From JBAVEL01 sp049587715 (GTDB lineage Bacteria > Bacteroidota > Ignavibacteria > UBA10030 > UBA6906), in assembly GCA_049587715.1 (NCBI GenBank), contig JBAVEL010000130.1:1-37689 (forward strand): a DNA stretch of 37,689 bases. The letters run 5' to 3'. Below the pieces are notes generated by a model. It was given only the letters and a program-made list of their open reading frames with translations, did not search any database and had not been told where the DNA came from. The position numbers and the translations under genes were made by a program. Positions 30,079 through 37,689 of the stretch are shown here, piece after piece (the stretch's first letter is position 1; each line of letters begins with the position of its first letter).

Positions 30079-30690
30079 ATGCATAGCCAGCTGATTCCCA
30101 TGGTCGTGGAGCAGACCGGGCGGGGCGAGCGCGCCTACGACATCTTCTCCCGGCTGCTCAAAGAACGCATCGTCTTCATCGGCATGCCCATCGACGATAC
30201 GGTGGCCAGCCTGGTCATCGCGCAGCTTCTGTTCCTGCAATCCGAAGACCCGGAGAAAGACATCAATCTCTACATCAACTCTCCCGGGGGAAGCGTCACG
30301 GCGGGGCTTGCCATCTACGACACCATGCAGTACATCCGGCCCTCGGTGGCCACCACCTGCATCGGCATGGCCGCCAGCATGGGAGCCGTCCTGCTCGCCG
30401 GAGGGGAAAAGGGAAAACGTTCGGCTCTCCCCAATTCCCGCATCATGATCCACCAGCCCTGGGGGGGGGTGCAGGGAACGGCTTCCGACATCAGCATCCA
30501 GGCCGAAGAGATCCTCCGGACCAAGAAGCGCCTGAACGAGATCGTGGCCTCTCACTGCGGCAAGCCCGTGGAACAGGTGGAGAAAGACACCGACCGGGAC
30601 CGCTACATGAGCTCCGAGGAAGCCCGCGCCTACGGGCTGATTGACAATGTGTTCGTCAAGAATCCGGTCGAACCGAAGAAGGCATCCTGA
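30079..30690 (+). CDS. clpP: ATP-dependent Clp protease proteolytic subunit
   Basis: The 203-aa serine protease forms two heptameric rings that degrade proteins unfolded by ClpX. The catalytic triad is S100 (MAASMGA), H125 (RIMIHQP) and D174 (TDRDRYMS), with the classical distances. The handle and oxyanion region GSPGG-like INSPGGSVTAG is at 67-76. The start ATG 30079 yields the short propeptide and conserved IPMVVEQTGRGERAYD. An upstream in-frame extension is the shadow of the tig 3' end. The next gene, clpX, begins 4 bp after the stop. Confidence 0.97.
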   Translation: MHSQLIPMVVEQTGRGERAYDIFSRLLKERIVFIGMPIDDTVASLVIAQLLFLQSEDPEKDINLYINSPGGSVTAGLAIYDTMQYIRPSVATTCIGMAASMGAVLLAGGEKGKRSALPNSRIMIHQPWGGVQGTASDISIQAEEILRTKKRLNEIVASHCGKPVEQVEKDTDRDRYMSSEEARAYGLIDNVFVKNPVEPKKAS

Positions 30691-30694
30691 GACG

Positions 30695-31954
30695 ATGGCC
30701 CAGAGGCACAAGAGCGGAGAGAAGATCCACTGCTCCTTCTGCGGGCGCAGCACCGAGGAGGTCCAGAGCATCATTGCGGGACCCGATGTGTACATCTGCG
30801 ACCTGTGCGTCGCCAGCTCGGTGGAAATCATCCGCAACAACCTCTCCTCGCTCCACTCCCGGCGGGAGGGGCGGGCGGCCGTCACCCCCGCGGCCATCAA
30901 GCGCGCCCTGGACGAGTACGTGGTGGAACAGGAGCAGGCCAAGAAGAGCCTGGCGGTCGCGGTGTACAACCACTACAAGCGCATCGACGCGCGCGACCGC
31001 TTGACCGACGTGGACGATGTGGAGATTGAGAAGACCAACATTCTTCTCATCGGCAGGACCGGCACGGGCAAGACCCTCCTGGCGCAGACGCTGGCCCGGA
31101 TCCTGGACTTGCCCTTTGCCATCGCCGACGCCACCACGCTGACCGAGGCGGGATACGTGGGCGACGACGTGGAGACAATCCTGGTGCACCTTCTCCAGAA
31201 CGCCGAGTACAACGTGGAGCGGGCGGAGCGGGGGATTGTCTACATCGACGAGATCGACAAGATCGCCCGGAAGAGCGACAGCGCGTCCATCACCCGGGAC
31301 GTCTCGGGCGAAGGGGTCCAGCAGGCCCTGCTCAAGATCCTGGAAGGCACCATGGCGGGCGTTCCCCCCAAGGGGGGGCGGAAACACCCCGAGCAGAGCC
31401 TCATCAATGTCAACACGCGGAACATCCTGTTCATCTGCGGCGGGGCATTCGAGGGCCTGGAGCATATCGTGGCGCGGAGGGTGAACAAGAACCCCATGGG
31501 CTTCAGCGCGGCGGGGCCCGGGACGGGCGAGGAACGGGCCGACCGGCTTCTCCCCCTGGTGCAGCCGGAGGACCTCATCAAGTTCGGCCTCATTCCCGAG
31601 TTTGTGGGACGGCTTCCCCTGATCGCGCCGCTTCACTCCCTGGGGGAGGATGCCCTCCTGAACATCCTCACCCAGCCCCGGAACGCCCTGGTGAAGCAGT
31701 ACAAGAAGCTCTTCCGGATGGAGGGCGTGGAGCTGGAGTTGCCCGAGGGGGCCCTTCGGGCGGTCGTGCGGAAGGCGATCGAGCGGGGCACGGGGGCGCG
31801 CGCCCTCCGCTCCATCATTGAGGAAGTCATGCTCAACATCATGTACAACCTGCCGGAGCGGCCCGACGTCACCGCCTGTACCATCACCGAAGACGTGATC
31901 GCCGGCCGCGCCGAGCCCCTCTACACCTGCAAGGAGCGGAAACAGTCCGCCTGA
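30695..31954 (+). CDS. clpX: ClpX ATP-dependent unfoldase
   Basis: The 419-aa AAA+ protein recognises substrates and feeds ClpP. The N-terminal zinc domain has C13, C16, C35 and C38. Walker A is GRTGTGKT at 120-127 (the usual form is GPTGSGKT). Walker B is GIVYIDEIDKIA. The conserved RKSDSASITRDVSGEGVQQALLKILEG stretch and sensor regions follow, and an RRVNKNPMGF-like pore part is present. The IGF-like ClpP-contact loop appears as KFGLIPEFVGRLPL. It follows clpP by 4 bp and ends 18 bp from the stop of the convergent lptD. Confidence 0.96.
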   Translation: MAQRHKSGEKIHCSFCGRSTEEVQSIIAGPDVYICDLCVASSVEIIRNNLSSLHSRREGRAAVTPAAIKRALDEYVVEQEQAKKSLAVAVYNHYKRIDARDRLTDVDDVEIEKTNILLIGRTGTGKTLLAQTLARILDLPFAIADATTLTEAGYVGDDVETILVHLLQNAEYNVERAERGIVYIDEIDKIARKSDSASITRDVSGEGVQQALLKILEGTMAGVPPKGGRKHPEQSLINVNTRNILFICGGAFEGLEHIVARRVNKNPMGFSAAGPGTGEERADRLLPLVQPEDLIKFGLIPEFVGRLPLIAPLHSLGEDALLNILTQPRNALVKQYKKLFRMEGVELELPEGALRAVVRKAIERGTGARALRSIIEEVMLNIMYNLPERPDVTACTITEDVIAGRAEPLYTCKERKQSA

Positions 31955-31972
31955 GCTCCTCCCCCCGCGTGC

Positions 31973-34666
31973 TCAGAAGATGTCACGCGCGCTCCTCTGC
32001 TTGGTCACCTTGACGTCCTGAAGCTGCGGGGCCTTGAGCCGCACCTCCACCCGGAAATTGCGGTACTGCCCCGTGGGCACCCAGTTGAAATCCATCTCCC
32101 AGCAGTGCAGGTCCCTGTACACGCTGATTTGGGGCGCCGCCACCTGTCTCATCAGGATATCGTAGCTGGCGGTGGCCTGGATCTTCCAGAATTCCGTCAG
32201 GTTGAATCCCAGGGAGGCCGACAGGTTCGATGAGCGCACCTTCACCCGGGGATCGGCCTGGCTCTGGGTGAAGTTCCAGGAAAGCTGGAGGTTCCACGGG
32301 ATGCTGAAGTCCACCGGGGCTTCTTCGTACAGGTCCACCACCCCTCGGCGCTCCGCCCTGCGGATGGAGTCCTCAGGCGAGATCTCCGGCCCGGCCTGGG
32401 AGGCCGTCTTCTCCCCGCTCAGGGACGTGGAGACACTCAGGGTGAAGGAGGTCAACTGGGCCAGCCTGCCCTCTTCCGCCAGCAGGAACCGGTTCACGCG
32501 CCGCCCCGTCTGCGGGCGGTCCGCGTACGGCTCGAACTTGTAGAGGTTGAACCGGCTGCTCCCGCCGATGCTGAGGACCTGCCCCACGCTCGTTCGGTAC
32601 CCCAGGGCCAGCTCGTCGAAGCGAAGGCTGTCGCGCGCGAAGTTGTAGCTCGTCCCCACGTCCAGATTCAGGAGCTGGTACTTGTTCTCCCGGGAGGATG
32701 TGTCGGGCGCGGAGGCCTTCATCTCAAAGACATTCCCGATCCGGACGGCCACCGCCTGGCGTTCCTCCGACGGAGCCCCGCCGAAGACCTCCTGCTCGTA
32801 GAAACCGTAGCGCACCTCGCTTCCCGCCGCGTCCCGATACCTGCCGTAGTACCCCCAGCCGGGCCTGCTGAAGTCGGGCTGGTAGGTGTACGAGATGCTG
32901 GGGGTCACCTGGTGCCGGATGCCCGTGACGCCCGGGATGGGGGGATGGAAGATGCCGTACAGCTTCGTGCTGGCCGCAAGGCCCAGGTCAAAGTACCGCA
33001 CCGCCTTGATCGCCCGCAGCTCCGTCTCCGCAACGGTGCTGTCCGCCGCCTTGAACTCCCTCCGGATGCTCCGGTCGTACCACTTCTCGGTGTAGTTGAA
33101 GAACGGGGTGACCGTCACATGCCCCAGCCGGGGGGAGGCGTTCACCGTGACCAGATGGTTGACCCCCCGCCGGTCTTCCCTCCGGAAATCCCCGTCCGGT
33201 CCCAGGGTCTTGTTCCTGCTGTTCAGGAACTGCGCGCCGTAGGTGTATCCGATCAGTTCGTACCAGTCGCCCCCTTCCCCGGCCGCCGCGCTCCGGGACC
33301 GGAAGGGAAAGGTCTGACCCCGGTTGAACCCGATCCCGGGAAGAACCTCCCGCAGCTCTCCCGACTGCAGGTTCTGGTCCCGCCTGACATTGAGAGTCAT
33401 GCTGTTGGGGGTCCCCTCCCACGATTTGGTGAGGGTGGCGTTGGAGATCACGTTCTGCCGGAGCAGGTCGTTCAGGTTGTTGCTGGTCTGGCGGTAGAAG
33501 GAGCCGCTCGTGAAGGTCATGTCCGCCACCAGACGGGTGGTGGGATTGAACTCCTGGTTGTGGTTCAGGCGCAGGTTGAACAGCCGGTCCCTTGCGTAGT
33601 CGGGGTCCCCCGGCTCGCCCGTCACCGTGGTGGCGTAGGACCCCCGCACCGCCCCCGTGAAAGCGTATCGCAGGGCGTACTGCAGGTCGGAGTAGAGCAC
33701 CCAGCTCCCCTTGGTGTACCCGTCGGCGCGCAGGCTGATGTCCGTGTAGTCGCTCATGGCCCAGTAGTAGCCCAGGTGGAGCAGATAGCGTCCCCGTGCG
33801 CTCTCCCCGTAGGCGGGGCCGATCACTCCCGAGCGCCTCCCCCTCTGCGTGGGGAAAATGCCGAACGGGAGGGCGAAGACCGGCACGTCCGACACGTAGA
33901 GGTACACGGGCCGCGCCACGACCTTGTCCTGCAGGGTCACCTTCATTTCGGGGCTGGCGAAGTAGTAGTGGGGATGCTCCAGATCGCAGGTCGTGTAGCG
34001 CCCGTGTGCCACGAAGAGGTCCTCCTCGGTCACCTTCTTGATGGCCTCTCCATAGTAGTATCCCTCCTGGATCTCGGTTGCGGCCAGCTCGATCCTCCCC
34101 TGTTTGGTCCTGAAGTTGTACCCCACCCGGCGGCCCTTGTAGGACTCCCCTCCGTCGGCAAGGTCGGGAAGCCCCAGAAAGGCCGTACCCGTGGTGTCAT
34201 CGGGGTCGGGGACCCCCGCCGCATCCAGAAGCGCGGTGTCCCAATTGATGTGAATCCGTTCCGCCCGGAGACCCATCTGCCTGTAACGGAGATTGCCCTT
34301 CCCGAAGAGAGACATGGTCTTCCCCGTCAGGGAATACACGATGGAGTCCGCAGCCGTATAGGTGACAACCGAGTCGATCCCCGAGGGGGTCTCACGCTGC
34401 GCAGCGATGGAGTCCGCACCGGATGCCGTCGTGTCCGACCCGGCCGGATTCCCCTGCGTGGTCTCCCATTCACCCGGCGCCGCGGCGGTATCGGGATCCC
34501 CCGCTCCCCCGCTCATGCCCGATGTGTCATCGGCCGATCCGCGGAGCCATTCCCCCGGAACCATCCCGCCTTCAGGGGGCGACGGAATACCCCCCCCGCG
34601 CAGGTGCCCGGGCGTCCCGCACACCAGCCCCAGAAGGAGAAGGAACCCGAAAGAAGAGGAGGACAT
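31973..34666 (-). CDS. lptD: LPS-assembly protein LptD (OstA family)
   Basis: The 897-aa outer-membrane protein inserts lipopolysaccharide into the outer leaflet together with LptE. It has a signal peptide, then a low-complexity Ser/Thr/Gly/Asp-rich region (about 25-100) that is unusually long. An OstA/LptA-like beta-jellyroll follows (100-240: GKTMSLFGKGNLRYRQMGLRAERIHIN, KVTEEDLFVAHGRYTTCDLEHPHYYFAS) and then a large C-terminal barrel (FPTQRGRRSGVIGPAYGESARGRYLLHLGYYWAMSDYTD, ending in strands). The architecture resembles LptD of Bacteroidota and related phyla. Its presence marks the organism as diderm with LPS. It starts 9 bp after rarA and is the last gene of that cluster. Confidence 0.88.
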   Translation of the reverse strand: MSSSSFGFLLLLGLVCGTPGHLRGGGIPSPPEGGMVPGEWLRGSADDTSGMSGGAGDPDTAAAPGEWETTQGNPAGSDTTASGADSIAAQRETPSGIDSVVTYTAADSIVYSLTGKTMSLFGKGNLRYRQMGLRAERIHINWDTALLDAAGVPDPDDTTGTAFLGLPDLADGGESYKGRRVGYNFRTKQGRIELAATEIQEGYYYGEAIKKVTEEDLFVAHGRYTTCDLEHPHYYFASPEMKVTLQDKVVARPVYLYVSDVPVFALPFGIFPTQRGRRSGVIGPAYGESARGRYLLHLGYYWAMSDYTDISLRADGYTKGSWVLYSDLQYALRYAFTGAVRGSYATTVTGEPGDPDYARDRLFNLRLNHNQEFNPTTRLVADMTFTSGSFYRQTSNNLNDLLRQNVISNATLTKSWEGTPNSMTLNVRRDQNLQSGELREVLPGIGFNRGQTFPFRSRSAAAGEGGDWYELIGYTYGAQFLNSRNKTLGPDGDFRREDRRGVNHLVTVNASPRLGHVTVTPFFNYTEKWYDRSIRREFKAADSTVAETELRAIKAVRYFDLGLAASTKLYGIFHPPIPGVTGIRHQVTPSISYTYQPDFSRPGWGYYGRYRDAAGSEVRYGFYEQEVFGGAPSEERQAVAVRIGNVFEMKASAPDTSSRENKYQLLNLDVGTSYNFARDSLRFDELALGYRTSVGQVLSIGGSSRFNLYKFEPYADRPQTGRRVNRFLLAEEGRLAQLTSFTLSVSTSLSGEKTASQAGPEISPEDSIRRAERRGVVDLYEEAPVDFSIPWNLQLSWNFTQSQADPRVKVRSSNLSASLGFNLTEFWKIQATASYDILMRQVAAPQISVYRDLHCWEMDFNWVPTGQYRNFRVEVRLKAPQLQDVKVTKQRSARDIF

Positions 34667-34675
34667 GACGAAGGG

Positions 34676-36007
34676 TCAGGGTCCTTGTCGCGGGCGGTTC
34701 TTCCACCAGGCGAGCAGGCGCTCGCGGATGGCCTTCTCCGACCCCCGGTCGGTCGGACGGTAATAGACCCTCCCTTTCAGCTCTTCCGGGAGGCACTCCT
34801 GTCCCGAAAAGCCTCCTTCGAAATCGTGGCTGTACCGGTACCCCGCGCCGTACCCCTCCCGGGCCATGAGACCGGTCGGAGCGTTCCGGAGGTGGAGGGG
34901 AACGGAGGCATCCGGCCCGTCGCGGACATCATGCTGGGCCTCCTGGAGGGCCACATAGGAGGCGTTGCTCTTGGGGGCCGAGGCCAGGTAGGTTGCCGCC
35001 TGCGCCAGCACCAGGCGTCCCTCGGGCATCCCCACCGTGTGCACTGCAGTGAAACACGAGACGGCAAGCGTCAGAGCCGCGGGGTCCGCGTTGCCGACGT
35101 CCTCGGAGGCCAGGATGATCATCCGCCGGGCGATGAACTCCGGATCCTCCCCCCCCTCCAGCATGCGCGCCAGCCAGTAGAGGGCCGCATCCGGATCGCT
35201 CCCCCGCATGCTCTTGATGAAGGCCGAGACAAGATTGTAGTGCTCCTCCCCCCCGTCGTCATACCGGATGTGCTTCCGCTGGAAGGCCGCCTCGAATTCC
35301 TTCCTTCCCGCCCTCCGTTTCCCGTCGGGACCGCGCGGCGCCAGCCCCACGGCGGTTTCCAGTCCGTTCAGGAGCATGCGGGCATCGCCCGCCGAGTAGA
35401 AGAGCAGGGTGTCCGTGTCGTGCAGTTCCGCCCCCTGGGCTCCCAGAACCGGATCCTCCCGCAGCGCCCTCTCCAGGATGCGCCGCAGGTCTTCCGCCCC
35501 GAGAGGGTGCAGCACATAGACCCGGGCCCTCGACAGAAGGGGGGGTATCACCTCGAAGGAGGGGTTCTCCGTGGTGGCCCCGATGAGCGTCAACACTCCC
35601 TCCTCCACGCTGTGGAGAAGGGCGTCCTGCTGGGCCTTGTTGAAGCGGTGGATCTCGTCGATGAAAAGGATGCACCGGCGTCCCGACCGCTTCCGCTGCA
35701 TCTCCGCCCGCTCGATCACCTCCCGCACCTCCTTCACGCCTGAGGCAACGGCGTTCAGCCGGAAGAAGAGGGCGCCGGTGGACTCCGCAATGATGAGCGC
35801 GAGGGTGGTCTTGCCGCTGCCCGGGGGTCCCCACAGGATCATGGAGGGAACCTGATCGGTCTCGATCAGAACCCGGAGGGGTTTCCCTTCCCCCAGCAGA
35901 TGCTCCTGTCCGGCGCAGTCGGCCAGGCGGCGGGGTCGCATGCGCTCCGCGAGGGGAGTGTGTGTCGCGGGGGGGGTCTGGTGTGGTGTGCTGTCGAAGA
36001 GTTCCAT
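34676..36007 (-). CDS. rarA: Replication-associated recombination protein A (RarA/MgsA, AAA+ clamp-loader-like)
   Basis: The 443-aa ATPase works at stalled forks. The start MELFDS with a Pro/Thr-rich lead is typical. MRPRRLADCAGQEHLLG precedes Walker A GPPGSGKT (60-67), Walker B FIDEIHRFNKAQQDALL and the sensor GATTENPSFEV. The C-terminal MgsA region includes MRGSDPDAALYWLARMLEGGEDPEFIARRMIILASEDVG, NASYVALQEAQHDV and QECLPEELKGRVYY. The upstream in-frame extension to 36160 overlaps ftsB and looks like a shadow. No good Shine-Dalgarno sequence precedes ATG 36007. Confidence 0.95.
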   Translation of the reverse strand: MELFDSTPHQTPPATHTPLAERMRPRRLADCAGQEHLLGEGKPLRVLIETDQVPSMILWGPPGSGKTTLALIIAESTGALFFRLNAVASGVKEVREVIERAEMQRKRSGRRCILFIDEIHRFNKAQQDALLHSVEEGVLTLIGATTENPSFEVIPPLLSRARVYVLHPLGAEDLRRILERALREDPVLGAQGAELHDTDTLLFYSAGDARMLLNGLETAVGLAPRGPDGKRRAGRKEFEAAFQRKHIRYDDGGEEHYNLVSAFIKSMRGSDPDAALYWLARMLEGGEDPEFIARRMIILASEDVGNADPAALTLAVSCFTAVHTVGMPEGRLVLAQAATYLASAPKSNASYVALQEAQHDVRDGPDASVPLHLRNAPTGLMAREGYGAGYRYSHDFEGGFSGQECLPEELKGRVYYRPTDRGSEKAIRERLLAWWKNRPRQGP

Positions 36008-36077
36008 GCGGCCTGACGGCGGGGGAGGCCCTCCCCGCGCAACGGTCCCCGACGGCGGGAAGGGCCGGAGCCGGCGC

Positions 36078-36410
36078 TTACTTCCTTCGGACCATGTACA
36101 CGGTCTCGCCCGGACGGGCCATCCCCCAGCGCTCGCGCGCCACCTTCTCGATGGCGACATCTTCCCTTATGAGCGCCGCCACCTCGGCGCGCAGGCGCCT
36201 GCCCTCCGCCTCGGCCTCCCTGATCTTCTCCTTCAGGACGGCCCTCTCGTGCGTGAAGCGCACCCTCTGGACCAGACCCCTGGGTCCGAACACGACGGTG
36301 ATGGCCAGAGGGACCAGGACCAGAAGGGCAACCACCAGGCGTTTGTTCCTGAGCGCCTTCCGGAGCGGATCCCAGCGCGACCGCTCCTTGCGGTAATACA
36401 GGGGGTCCAT
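36078..36410 (-). CDS. ftsB: Septum formation initiator FtsB/DivIC-family protein
   Basis: The 110-aa protein has a basic N-terminus, one transmembrane helix (about 24-42: RLVVALLVLVPLAITVVFG), a coiled coil (about 50-85: THERAVLKEKIREAEAEGRRLRAEVAAL) and the family tail EKVARERWGMARPGETVYMV. It belongs to the FtsQLB complex that activates septal peptidoglycan synthesis. The promoter at 36419-36447 places the transcription start within a few bases of ATG 36410. Confidence 0.9.
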   Translation of the reverse strand: MDPLYYRKERSRWDPLRKALRNKRLVVALLVLVPLAITVVFGPRGLVQRVRFTHERAVLKEKIREAEAEGRRLRAEVAALIREDVAIEKVARERWGMARPGETVYMVRRK

Positions 36411-36418
36411 GGCGGTTC

Positions 36419-36447
36419 AATGTAGCACTAATTCAAGGCCCGCGCAA
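36419..36447 (-). promoter_or_regulatory. Promoter of ftsB, predicted leaderless
   Basis: Minus strand: -35 TTGCGC (36442-36447), 17-bp spacer, -10 TACATT (36419-36424). Only 8 bp separate the -10 from ATG 36410, so the transcript should begin at or within about 2 nt of the start codon. No Shine-Dalgarno sequence is present. Confidence 0.5.
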
Positions 36448-36463
36448 CACACGCGTGCGCGTC

Positions 36464-37588
36464 TCACCGCCGGTGCCAGTCCCTGCCCGGCGTACAGGAG
36501 GTCCGGACCAGGGATCGCTCGGCGTGGCGCCGGAGGGCCAGGCGGATGAGCTCATCCAGCAGCCGCCCGTACGGAACCCCGGTCGCTTCCCAGAGCTTGG
36601 GGAACATGCTGATGGAGGTGAAACCGGGGATGGTGTTCACCTCGTTGACGTACACCGTTCCGCGTCTGCGCGTCACAAAGAAGTCCACGCGGGCCATGCC
36701 CGCGCAGTCCAGGGCGCGGAAGGCCTGCACGGCCAGCTCCCGCACCCTCCCCGCCGCCGTCTCCGGCAGGGAGGCGGGAATCACCGCCTGCGACTTGCCG
36801 TCCACGTATTTTGCGTCGTAGTCGTAGAACTCGTTGGAGGGGATGATCTCCCCGGGCACCGAGGCGCGGGGATGCTCGTTCCCCAGCACGCCCACCTCGA
36901 TCTCCCGGGCCTCCGCCACCCCCTGCTCCACGATGACCTTCCGGTCAAAGGCGGCCGCCGCCCGGAGACCCCGCTCCAGCTCCCGACGGTCGTGCGCCTT
37001 GGAGATCCCCACGCTGGAGCCGGTGTTGGCGGGCTTCACGAACATGGGGTAGCGGAGGGATCTCTCGGCCTCCTGCGCCGGCTGCTGCGGTCTCCGCCTG
37101 CACTGCTGTGCGTGGAACCACACCCACCGGGCGCACGGGAGTCCGGCCCTCCGGAAGAGCTCCTTCTGCACGATCTTGTCCATGCCGAGGGCCGACCCGA
37201 GCACCCCCGCCCCCACATAGGGAATGCCGGCAAGCTCCAGAAGACCCTGCAGGGTGCCGTCCTCCCCGTAGGTCCCGTGCACAAGGGGAAACACCACATC
37301 CAGCCGTCCCCCTCCGCCCGGACGTCCTTCCGGGTTCACCAGAGCCCGGCGTCCGGGCTCGGGCAGAAGCACCCGCTCGGGTTCCAGCCGGGAGTTCCCC
37401 CCCGAGCGGAGCAGCTCCAGGGCTCGCTCCGAGCTGAGCCACCGTCCCTCCCTGGAAATCCCGATGGGAACAACCTCATAGCGCCTCCTGTCCAGGGCCT
37501 GCATGACCGAGGCGGCCGAAACCAGGGAGACCTCGTGCTCCCCCGAGCGGCCTCCGAAGATGACCCCCACCCGGATCTTCTTTCTCAT
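36464..37588 (-). CDS. ddl: D-alanine--D-alanine ligase
   Basis: The 374-aa cytoplasmic enzyme makes D-Ala-D-Ala for peptidoglycan using ATP. The N-terminal motif is VGVIFGGRSGEHEVSL. Next come VFPLVHGTYGEDGTLQG and IPYVGAGVLGSALGMDK, then the ATP-grasp part with PMFVKPANTGSSVGISKA, EIEVGVLGNEHP, YDAKY and EVNTIPGFTSISMFPKLWEATG. All key segments are intact and the length is normal. GGAG lies 3 nt before ATG, slightly close. It precedes ftsB on the same strand with a 53-bp gap holding the ftsB promoter, forming a cell-wall and division group. Confidence 0.96.
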   Translation of the reverse strand: MRKKIRVGVIFGGRSGEHEVSLVSAASVMQALDRRRYEVVPIGISREGRWLSSERALELLRSGGNSRLEPERVLLPEPGRRALVNPEGRPGGGGRLDVVFPLVHGTYGEDGTLQGLLELAGIPYVGAGVLGSALGMDKIVQKELFRRAGLPCARWVWFHAQQCRRRPQQPAQEAERSLRYPMFVKPANTGSSVGISKAHDRRELERGLRAAAAFDRKVIVEQGVAEAREIEVGVLGNEHPRASVPGEIIPSNEFYDYDAKYVDGKSQAVIPASLPETAAGRVRELAVQAFRALDCAGMARVDFFVTRRRGTVYVNEVNTIPGFTSISMFPKLWEATGVPYGRLLDELIRLALRRHAERSLVRTSCTPGRDWHRR

Positions 37589-37689
37589 GGTCTCCTTCCC
37601 TCTCCGTGCGTCTGTTCCCGGCGCCTCCGTGTCCCCCGCCGGCGGGGCTGCCCCCCGCCGGGGGCGGCTTCCAGCGCCCTGACCTGGGC
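37589..37689 (-). other. Leader of ddl with strong GC palindrome
   Basis: This 101-bp end of the window has no gene. CCCCGCC-GGCGGGG at 37634-37647 is a perfect 14-bp palindrome, followed at 37652-37665 by a second GC inverted sequence. They may be the terminator of an upstream gene beyond the edge or structure in the ddl leader. Confidence 0.35.

Noticed and set aside
32912..35743. Long plus-strand frame antisense to lptD and rarA
   Set aside because: Shadow of two genes with clear domains, without its own motif or ribosome binding site.
1..37689. CRISPR arrays, insertion sequences or prophage genes
   Set aside because: No regular direct repeats, transposase or phage structural genes were found on reading the sequence and translations.

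Overview
The window reads as a chromosomal piece of a high-GC Gram-negative bacterium, most likely an uncultured lineage of the FCB superphylum (Eisenbacteria, Latescibacteria or KSB1-like). This placement is inference. It rests on an LptD outer-membrane assembly protein, two secreted proteins ending in the YPNPFN-type C-terminal sorting or FlgD-like domain, a FeoB whose pore motif reads GCNAAG, and uniformly GC-rich housekeeping genes. Almost all of the DNA is coding. There is no phage, transposase, integrase or CRISPR array.

Layout. 1-2864 (+): the 3' part of a saccharopine/lysine-6-dehydrogenase gene, a 48-codon ORF and a periplasmic N-acetylmuramoyl-L-alanine amidase. 2865-8508 (-): a compact metal operon read right to left: palindromic operator, DtxR/MntR repressor, a membrane-anchored DtxR-FeoA fusion, FeoB split into GTPase and permease genes, and an asparagine-synthetase-like enzyme. 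8556-15404 (-): LolA-like protein, POT peptide transporter, M24 peptidase, ABC-2 permease, NTF2-like protein, BNR-repeat secreted protein and three very small genes. 15710-18327: a small accessory patch with a DUF4160/DUF2442 pair, three hairpins, a GIY-YIG protein, an ICMT-like membrane methyltransferase and an ABC ATPase. 18470-24914: a soluble cNMP-GAF histidine kinase, tRNA-Leu(UAG), a secreted barrel-like protein and a propeller protein leaving overlapping divergent promoters, then a LytS/LytTR two-component pair. 24938-28627: EamA transporter, FG-GAP surface protein, TerB-like protein and UPF0145 protein. 28734-37588: the core cluster tig-clpP-clpX, facing ddl, ftsB, rarA and lptD.

The most distinctive system is the iron or manganese operon. 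No free-standing FeoA gene is seen. Its role seems to be carried by the last domain of a 341-aa protein that has an N-terminal membrane segment, a complete-looking DtxR metal-sensing region and two SH3-like/FeoA domains. An ordinary soluble DtxR paralogue is encoded just upstream behind a perfect 7-2-7 palindrome, so sensing, transport and autoregulation may be physically linked at the membrane.

Promoters recognisable by eye are sigma70-like with 17-bp spacers. Several lie so close to the start codon that leaderless or nearly leaderless mRNAs are expected (ftsB, DUF4160, probably dtxR). Functional names come from motif and family recognition by eye, and no database search was run.
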